Positions 12,896-17,782 of a stretch of 17,782 bases of DNA are shown one piece after another. This DNA comes from Caldifarciminota bacterium. GTDB lineage: Bacteria; Hydrothermota; Hydrothermia; LBFQ01; DSFT01. Positions within the stretch are counted from its first letter, which is position 1; each line of letters begins with the position of its first letter. The stretch lies in the NCBI GenBank assembly GCA_015494735.1, contig WGAQ01000008.1, forward strand, positions 1-17,782. Direction: 5' to 3'. Under the pieces are notes generated by a model. That model saw nothing but the letters and a program-made list of their open reading frames with translations. It made no database searches and was not told the DNA's origin. The position numbers were made by a program, and so were the translations under genes.

Positions 12896-15216
12896 GGCGT
12901 TTTAATATCGACTGGAATCTCGTATTCGTGCTGGTGCTTCCCCTGCTTCTATTTGCGGGGGTGCTTGCGGGGAAGTTGCCGGTCATGACCGACGTAATAA
13001 CGGATGGAATATACACGGCTTACTATGTGGCCGAAGGGTTCAGAAAGATGGCCATAAACTACTGGAATCCATACCTCTTCTATGGAGTTCCCACATTTCC
13101 CACCATGCATATAGTCTTCTATCCCTTCTATCTTCTCCTTGCCATTCTGCCCGTCAAGACTGTCTTTGCATACTATCCCGTGATTCACATGATGCTGGCC
13201 GGACTCGGCATGTACCTCCTGGTGAGGGAACTGGTGAACGACAGGAGGGTGGCCCTCTTCGGTGCCATCGCGTATTCCATGAGTCCCATATACTTCGGAT
13301 ACGTGTACAGCGGACACCTGGGTAAACTCTCCATATATGCACTTCTGCCCTTCTACTTCATGCTCCTGAGGAGGACGATTCGCAGGCCCGACTGGAGGAA
13401 TACCGTCCTGCTTACCTTTTTGATTTTCCTCATAGTCCTGGTATTCCACGCCCAGATTATCTACTACCTGGTGCTCTTCTCCGTTCTTTACGCCATATAC
13501 GAACTGTACTTCCTCTTCCGCGAGGGCAATGTCTCCACCGCCATCAGAGCGATGGTGGCGGGTCTGATATCCGTTGCCGTTGCCTTCCTCCTTTCGTCCG
13601 GGCAGATTTTCATGGTGCTGGACTACCTCCAGCACTATTCCCAGAGGGGTCAGATAGTGGACTACAAATTCGCCACCTCGTGGGCTCTGGGATGGCAGGA
13701 CTGGATTTCCACCTTCGTGGGAGGCTTCTCCGGTTTCGATGTTCAGAGCCAGTACTCCGCATACTGGGGTCCCAACGCCTTCAAGATTAACTCCGAGTAC
13801 ATGGGTGTAATCGTCTTCCTCCTCTTCATAGTGGGGTTCGTTGCTATAAGGGATGATGAGCACAGGAGACTCAGGAACTTCCTGATATTCTCCTTCATCC
13901 TCTTCTCCATAATCGCGCTGGGAGGTGCAACCCCCCTCTATAAGCTCATCTGGAATATCCTGCCTGCATACAAGAAGTTCCGTGCTCCCTCCATGGCCTT
14001 CTACCTGTCCATATTCTCCGCGATAATCGTGGCTTCCATGACGCTGAAATCTGTTATGGAGGATGGCAGGGTGCTCCGGAGGAGGGAGGTGCTCCTGTTT
14101 GCCCTTCCCGTGCTGCTCCTGATCTTCTGGCTGATTGCCAGTCCCTCCACCCTTGCTTCCCTGTTTGCCGTTTCGCAGAAGAAACTGGCGATTCTGTATC
14201 AGCAGGGTGGAAAGGTGAAGTTCTCCATATTCATGGCTGTGGTCTTCTCCGGACTGGCGGCATATCTGCTCTGGGCATACTCCAGGAAATCCATAAGCTC
14301 CGGATGGCTGGTCTATTCCATCGCAGGACTGACCCTCGTGGATCTGTGGCTCGTCGATAAGAACTTCGTTCAGTATGTTCGGGATGAGTACAGGATATTC
14401 GGTGAGGATGGGGTCCTTTCCTTCCTGAAGAAAAACAGGGGACCGTATAAGGTCTATCCATACACCTACAGGACCGATGAGAACATCTTCATCCCCCATC
14501 ACATCGAGACCATAGGGGGACACCATGGAATCCAGCCCGCCCGCCTCTTCCAGATTATAGGGGCGGGAAATGCTCTCATGTTCAATCCCATAACCAGCAA
14601 GAATCTGGTCCTGTATCCCCATCTCAACGATATACTGTCCATAAAGTACATTGCCACCAGAAAGCTGCCCAGGGATGTCAATGAGCCGATTATACAGGCC
14701 TTCTTCAAACTGATCGACTCCCGCGGATACAGGAAGGTTTACGACGATGGGTTTTACGAGATTTACGAGAATCCCGGTGCCATGCCTTCAGTGTACGTTC
14801 TGGGCTCCTATGTGGTTTCGAAAGACCCCCTTCAGGATGTTCTCCACTTTTCGGGGAAGGTAGTACTGGAGGAGGAGCCCCACGAAAAGTTCGACAATGG
14901 AAGTGTAAGATATAGTTTGAAGTTCGAGAAGTACACCACGGACAGGGTGGTGGCCAGATTGAATCTGGAGAAGGGGGGATACGTGATTTTTGCCCAGAAT
15001 TACCATCACAGGTGGAAGGCGCTGGTGGATGGAAAACCCGTAAAGGTGTTGAGGGCCAACTTTATCCAGATGGCTGTTCCGGTGGATGCCGGGGAGCATG
15101 TGGTGGAGTTCTACTACGACAGTAGTTTCGACAGGGAAGTCATGATATACACCATCGCGGGCCTGCTCCTGATGAGCATCCTGTCCGTCGTGTCTGTGAG
15201 GAGGAAGAGGGGATAA
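12892..15216 (+). CDS. YfhO-family polytopic membrane protein (GT-C-like)
   Basis: This 774-residue inner-membrane protein has ~12 predicted helices in its first ~490 residues, beginning with WNLVFVLVLPLLLFAGVLAG. The early external loop (VMTDVITDGIYTAYYVAEGF, then YWNPYLFYGVPTFPTMH) is characteristic of YfhO/GT-C-type proteins and holds acidic residues at the usual GT-C site. Helices are followed by a large external region (~500-745) with a beta domain near the end (FAQNYHHRWKALVDGKPVKV, MAVPVDAGEHVVEFYYD) and a last helix before the basic tail VRRKRG. Relatives transfer or help transfer sugars to surface polymers; the substrate here is unknown. A ribosome site GGAGG (12880-12884) precedes the start, which overlaps the preceding stop. 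It converges on tRNA-Thr 12 bases beyond its stop. Confidence 0.88.
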   Translation: MRRFNIDWNLVFVLVLPLLLFAGVLAGKLPVMTDVITDGIYTAYYVAEGFRKMAINYWNPYLFYGVPTFPTMHIVFYPFYLLLAILPVKTVFAYYPVIHMMLAGLGMYLLVRELVNDRRVALFGAIAYSMSPIYFGYVYSGHLGKLSIYALLPFYFMLLRRTIRRPDWRNTVLLTFLIFLIVLVFHAQIIYYLVLFSVLYAIYELYFLFREGNVSTAIRAMVAGLISVAVAFLLSSGQIFMVLDYLQHYSQRGQIVDYKFATSWALGWQDWISTFVGGFSGFDVQSQYSAYWGPNAFKINSEYMGVIVFLLFIVGFVAIRDDEHRRLRNFLIFSFILFSIIALGGATPLYKLIWNILPAYKKFRAPSMAFYLSIFSAIIVASMTLKSVMEDGRVLRRREVLLFALPVLLLIFWLIASPSTLASLFAVSQKKLAILYQQGGKVKFSIFMAVVFSGLAAYLLWAYSRKSISSGWLVYSIAGLTLVDLWLVDKNFVQYVRDEYRIFGEDGVLSFLKKNRGPYKVYPYTYRTDENIFIPHHIETIGGHHGIQPARLFQIIGAGNALMFNPITSKNLVLYPHLNDILSIKYIATRKLPRDVNEPIIQAFFKLIDSRGYRKVYDDGFYEIYENPGAMPSVYVLGSYVVSKDPLQDVLHFSGKVVLEEEPHEKFDNGSVRYSLKFEKYTTDRVVARLNLEKGGYVIFAQNYHHRWKALVDGKPVKVLRANFIQMAVPVDAGEHVVEFYYDSSFDREVMIYTIAGLLLMSILSVVSVRRKRG

Positions 15217-15228
15217 TATAGAGGGAAG

Positions 15229-15302
15229 AGCCAGCGGGCGGATTCGAACCGCCGACCTCGTCCTTACCAAGGACGCGCTCTAACCTCCTGAGCTACGCTG
15301 GC
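15229..15302 (-). tRNA. tRNA-Thr (anticodon GGT)
   Basis: The reverse strand folds into a complete cloverleaf of 74 bases: acceptor GCCAGCG/CGCTGGC, D arm GCTC/GAGC, anticodon stem CGTCC/GGACG with loop TTGGTAA (anticodon GGT, codon ACC), variable region AGGTC, T arm GGCGG-TTCGAAT-CCGCC, and discriminator T. The 3' CCA is not encoded. It is divergent from uppS, with a 47-base shared promoter region. Confidence 0.97.
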
Positions 15303-15316
15303 TCTGTTGTGCCTAA

Positions 15317-15322
15317 ATTTTA
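15317..15322 (-). promoter_or_regulatory. -10 box (TAAAAT) of tRNA-Thr
   Basis: TAAAAT on the reverse strand ends 14 bases before the tRNA 5' end, so the precursor would have a ~7-base leader. It uses the same box type as the protein genes. Confidence 0.55.
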
Positions 15323-15335
15323 AAGTAAATCCCCT

Positions 15336-15341
15336 TAAAAT
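15336..15341 (+). promoter_or_regulatory. -10 box (TAAAAT) of uppS
   Basis: TAAAAT ends 8 bases before the GTG start of uppS. No ribosome site precedes the GTG, so this would be a leaderless GTG-start mRNA. Confidence 0.6.
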
Positions 15342-15349
15342 TTCCTGCG

Positions 15350-16054
15350 GTGGAAAATAAAAAAATCCCCCGGCATGTGGCCATCATAATGGATGGTAAT
15401 GGCAGGTGGGCGCAGAGGAGGGGCCTTCCCAGGCACATGGGGCACAAGGTGGGGGCGGAATCCGTCAGGGATGTCATAAGGGTATCCCTGGAGGTGGGGG
15501 TTGAATACCTGACCCTTTTCGCCTTCTCCACGGAGAACTGGACCCGTCCTCAGGAGGAGGTTATGGGTCTCATGCATCTTCTGAAGTTCCTGATACGCAG
15601 GGAGGTGGAGTCCCTCAACAGGGAAGGGGTATCCATAAGGGTCATAGGGAGAGTCCATAAACTGCCTCCTGATGTCCTCGAGGAGTTGAAGAGGGCGATG
15701 GAGATGACGAAGGATAATACCAGGCTTTACCTGTATCTGGCTCTCTCCTACGGAGGAAGGGCGGAAATCGTGGATGCGGTGAACAGGATAATTTCCGAGG
15801 GGGTGAAGGAGATAGATGAGGAGAGCTTCAGGCATTACCTTTATGCTCCGGAGGCCCCATACCCCGACCTCCTCATAAGGACCGCGGGGGAGAAGCGGAT
15901 ATCCAACTTCCTCCTCTGGCAACTTGCATATACCGAACTCTACTTTACCGATGTCCTGTGGCCCGATTTCAGGAGGGATGAGTACCTGAAAGCCATAGAG
16001 GATTACGCTCGCAGGGTCAGGAGATTCGGCGGGGTGGTGGAGGGGCGGTCGTAA
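15350..16054 (+). CDS. uppS: Isoprenyl (undecaprenyl) diphosphate synthase, cis type
   Basis: This 234-residue protein condenses isopentenyl diphosphate units onto farnesyl diphosphate in cis to make the lipid carrier for peptidoglycan and other surface polymers. Motifs are clear: HVAIIMDGNGRWAQRRG (9-25, catalytic Asp15), FAFSTENWTRP (58-67), LSYGGRAEI (132-140), and LLIRTAGEKRISNFLLWQLA (174-193), followed by YTELYFTDVLWPDF. Length is typical for the family. The GTG start is set by the conserved N-terminus and the TAAAAT box 8 bases upstream. The exact chain length of the product is not readable from sequence. It stands alone, between tRNA-Thr and a separately promoted lipoprotein gene; cdsA and dxr, frequent neighbours, are absent. 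Confidence 0.96.
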   Translation: MENKKIPRHVAIIMDGNGRWAQRRGLPRHMGHKVGAESVRDVIRVSLEVGVEYLTLFAFSTENWTRPQEEVMGLMHLLKFLIRREVESLNREGVSIRVIGRVHKLPPDVLEELKRAMEMTKDNTRLYLYLALSYGGRAEIVDAVNRIISEGVKEIDEESFRHYLYAPEAPYPDLLIRTAGEKRISNFLLWQLAYTELYFTDVLWPDFRRDEYLKAIEDYARRVRRFGGVVEGRS

Positions 16055-16097
16055 TTCGAAGTGGCATCCCGATTATGCCGGATGCTCATGATAGCCT

Positions 16098-16103
16098 TAT
16101 ACT
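16098..16103 (+). promoter_or_regulatory. -10 box (TATACT) of the lipobox/barrel-like gene
   Basis: TATACT ends 6 bases before ATG 16110, so transcription should start at or beside the start codon. The spacer from uppS is 55 bases and also contains a small hairpin (GCATCC/GGATGC, 16064-16085) without a T run. Confidence 0.6.
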
Positions 16104-16109
16104 TTCACC

Positions 16110-16724
16110 ATGAGGAAACTGGTTTTTCTAATTTTGCTAACCTCATGTGGTCCCGTATATATCCCCGTGGGTTTCATCCTCCCCCCTTCGGGCTCCCCGA
16201 TTGAGGATGGTCAGCAGGGAGGTGGTATGTACTTCAGCGGGGGAGGTTACAATTCCGGAGATGGGATTTCGGGTGTGTCCCTGACTTACAGAAGGGCGGC
16301 TTCGGGACCATGGTACAGGCTGAATGTGGGATTGAACGTTTACGGCGGAGAGTACTATGCATCGGGATATGGAGATTCGTATTCCTTCGGAGGCATTTAC
16401 GGTTTTATGGAGCCGGAGTTGCGCTTCAGGTTGCTGCCATATCTGGCTCTGAGCACCGGCATATACGGAGGGCTGGGCTCCGAAGGAGGAAGTTATATAA
16501 GTTCCATAGTGAGCGATAGGGGTTCCGCCGCTCCCGTCCTCAGATTCTCATATACAGCGGGAGTGGAGGTGGGCGGGAATTTCAGGATATCCGCGAGGTT
16601 CTATCTGGGTCTGCCCACGGCCCTAATTTTCGGCCTGACGGGAATGGAACGCTGGATGGTGTCGGGTGGGGTTGCCCACTCCGATGGGGGCACGGTATTC
16701 GCCGGGATTTACAGGAGGTTTTAG
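16110..16724 (+). CDS. Probable lipoprotein with beta-barrel-like body, hypothetical
   Basis: This 204-residue protein starts with a very short signal peptide and lipobox, MRKLVFLILLTSCGP, with the lipidated cysteine at position 13. The body is rich in Gly, Tyr and Ser and shows repeated amphipathic strands such as YRLNVGLNVYGGEYY, LRFRLLPYLALSTGIYGG, LRFSYTAGVEVGG and ISARFYLGLP. It ends in an aromatic (AGIYRRF), like outer-membrane barrels with a C-terminal Phe signal. A lipid-anchored N-terminus together with a barrel-like body is unusual, and a lipoprotein with a beta-sandwich is an alternative. I recognise no named family. It has its own promoter and ends 5 bases before the 3' end of convergent tRNA-Gln. 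Confidence 0.7.
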   Translation: MRKLVFLILLTSCGPVYIPVGFILPPSGSPIEDGQQGGGMYFSGGGYNSGDGISGVSLTYRRAASGPWYRLNVGLNVYGGEYYASGYGDSYSFGGIYGFMEPELRFRLLPYLALSTGIYGGLGSEGGSYISSIVSDRGSAAPVLRFSYTAGVEVGGNFRISARFYLGLPTALIFGLTGMERWMVSGGVAHSDGGTVFAGIYRRF

Positions 16725-16729
16725 TTAAG

Positions 16730-16801
16730 CTGGGGCGGGAGGACTCGAACCTCCACTCGCAGGTCCAAAACCTGCTGTCCTGCCGATTAGACGACGCCCC
16801 A
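16730..16801 (-). tRNA. tRNA-Gln (anticodon TTG)
   Basis: The reverse strand gives a 72-base cloverleaf: acceptor TGGGGCG/CGCCCCA, anticodon stem GCAGG/CCTGC with loop TTTTGGA (anticodon TTG, codon CAA), T arm GGAGG-TTCGAGT-CCTCC and discriminator G. The U1-A72 end pair and G73 are typical of bacterial tRNA-Gln. CCA is not encoded. It follows uvrC on the same strand but has its own -10 box. Confidence 0.97.
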
Positions 16802-16812
16802 GTCTGTGAAAA

Positions 16813-16820
16813 ATTTTATA
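16813..16820 (-). promoter_or_regulatory. -10 box (TATAAAAT) of tRNA-Gln
   Basis: A perfect TATAAAAT on the reverse strand ends 11 bases before the tRNA 5' end and begins 8 bases after the uvrC stop. No TTGACA-like -35 is seen in the uvrC end. Confidence 0.7.
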
Positions 16821-16828
16821 GCAAAGGG

Positions 16829-17782
16829 TCAGGAGAGGATTTCCTTTATTCTGCGGGCCAGTTTCTCCCCTATGCCGGGGACCTTCATCAACTCTTCCAC
16901 AGATGCCGATTTTATCCTGTCCACGGAGCCGAAGTACCGGAGGAGTTCCTTCCTCTTCTTCTCTCCTAGACCCTCCACGGCATCCAGTATGGAACTCCTT
17001 ATCTTCCTTTCCCTCAGCTTCCTCTGATACGAAAGGGCGAATCGATGGGCTTCGTTCCTCACGTGCTGAAGGAGTCTCAGGGCCCACGAACTGCCCGGAA
17101 GGATGATTTTCTCTCCGCTCTCCAGGACTATTTCCTCCAGACGCTTTGCTAGACCCACGAACAGGACCCTGTCCCTTATACCCAGTTTATCCGCCGATTT
17201 GAGGGCTGCCCTCAGCTGTCCCGGACCCCCGTCTATGAGGACCAGGTCCGGCAATTCCTTCTTCTCCTCCAGGATGCGCCTGTACCTCCTGAAGACCACC
17301 TCCTCTATGGACCTGTAATCGTCTATCTCCCCCTCCGCCAGACTCTTTATGCGGTACCTCCTGTAGTGGGAGCGGGCGGGCTTGCCATCTATGAACACCA
17401 CCACGGAGCCCACTACCCCCTCTCCTGAGAAGTGGGATATGTCTATGCCTTCTATGTGTCTTATCCCCACCCTCCCGAAGAGCTTTTCAAGTTCCTTCAG
17501 CCCCGGATGGGAGCGTTTGTGGGACAGGTGGACCATGTACTGCTTCAGGTGCTCCTCTGCATTCTGACTAGCTATTTCCCTGAGCCGATATTCCGATGGG
17601 GTGTACTGCCTGACCTTCACCGGGAGGAGCTTCCTGAATTCATCATCCACTGGAAAGTCCACAACCACCACGTCTATGAACCCTCCGGCGTTGAGGTAAT
17701 TCTCGGCGAGGAAGCGCTCCATGGGCTCTTCGAGATGGGCTTTCTCCATTATGTAATTTTCCCTTCCCACCACCCGTCCATC
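16829..17782 (-). CDS. uvrC: Excinuclease ABC subunit C, C-terminal part (5' cut by window edge)
   Basis: The frame is open to the right edge (reads DGRVVGRENYIM from 17782), so the N-terminal GIY-YIG nuclease half lies outside. In-window GTG codons are internal. Present are the central region (NAEEHLKQYMVHLSHKR), the RNase H-like 5' incision domain with acidic residues in RHIEGIDISHFSGEG and DLVLIDGGPGQLRA and the histidine of NEAHRFALSYQRK, and two C-terminal helix-hairpin-helix motifs (LDAVEGLGEKKRKELLRYFG and SVEELMKVPGIGEKLARRIK). UvrC makes both incisions in nucleotide excision repair with UvrB. The gene ends 27 bases before tRNA-Gln on the same strand. Confidence 0.96.
   Translation of the reverse strand, partial: DGRVVGRENYIMEKAHLEEPMERFLAENYLNAGGFIDVVVVDFPVDDEFRKLLPVKVRQYTPSEYRLREIASQNAEEHLKQYMVHLSHKRSHPGLKELEKLFGRVGIRHIEGIDISHFSGEGVVGSVVVFIDGKPARSHYRRYRIKSLAEGEIDDYRSIEEVVFRRYRRILEEKKELPDLVLIDGGPGQLRAALKSADKLGIRDRVLFVGLAKRLEEIVLESGEKIILPGSSWALRLLQHVRNEAHRFALSYQRKLRERKIRSSILDAVEGLGEKKRKELLRYFGSVDRIKSASVEELMKVPGIGEKLARRIKEILS

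Noticed and set aside
12949..14622. 557-codon reverse-strand open frame opposite the YfhO-like gene
   Set aside because: Its product is a Gln/Glu/His/Gly-rich mirror of membrane-protein codons with no recognisable domain; the forward protein has clear helices and family motifs.

Overview
The window reads as one contiguous piece of a bacterial chromosome. It has about 50% GC, Arg codons dominated by AGG/AGA, Glu/Lys-rich proteins, short spacers and non-CCA-encoding tRNA genes. An S8 protease with a type IX-like C-terminal sorting domain, beta-barrel-like proteins ending in an aromatic residue, and a lipobox protein point to a two-membrane cell. The overall style is that of an uncultured, possibly thermophilic candidate phylum (the WOR-3/Stahlbacteria kind is my guess). 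No taxonomic marker in the window proves this.

Layout. (1) 1-3318: a large secreted subtilisin-like protease, cut by the left edge. A terminator-like hairpin follows, then a small outer-membrane-like protein (3368-3754) and a second hairpin. (2) 3755-4063: a gene-poor spacer with a doubtful coding remnant. (3) 4064-7177: an operon of etfB, etfA and a TPR protein. (4) 7211-8196: rpsP-khpA-rimM, a ribosome assembly operon lacking its usual trmD-rplS continuation. (5) 8234-9640: pyruvate kinase on its own promoter. (6) 9641-10134: a spacer with a decayed reverse-strand GNAT acetyltransferase. (7) 10135-11275: a zinc-finger anti-sigma-like membrane protein and an ECF-like sigma factor, tail to tail and overlapping by 20 bases. 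(8) 11276-12187: a spacer with a possible small RNA ending in a strong reverse-strand terminator, an unrecognised reverse gene, and a divergent promoter region with an inverted repeat. (9) 12188-15216: a two-gene operon of a truncated PurD/ATP-grasp-like protein and a YfhO-family membrane protein. (10) 15229-16801: tRNA-Thr(GGT), undecaprenyl diphosphate synthase, a lipobox/beta-barrel-like protein and tRNA-Gln(TTG). (11) 16829-17782: the C-terminal part of uvrC, cut by the right edge.

The strongest unifying signal is how genes start. Nearly every first gene of a transcription unit has a TATAAAAT/TATACT-type -10 box only 6-11 bases before its start codon, with no Shine-Dalgarno sequence. Its mRNA would therefore begin at or within a few bases of the start codon (leaderless). 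Genes inside operons instead have clear AGGAGG-type ribosome sites or overlap the preceding stop. The same box precedes both tRNA genes at promoter distance, which supports reading it as a promoter. I see no insertion sequence, CRISPR array, phage or clear defence system. The accessory-looking parts are the decayed GNAT, the sigma/anti-sigma pair, the possible small RNA and the PurD-like pseudoenzyme.
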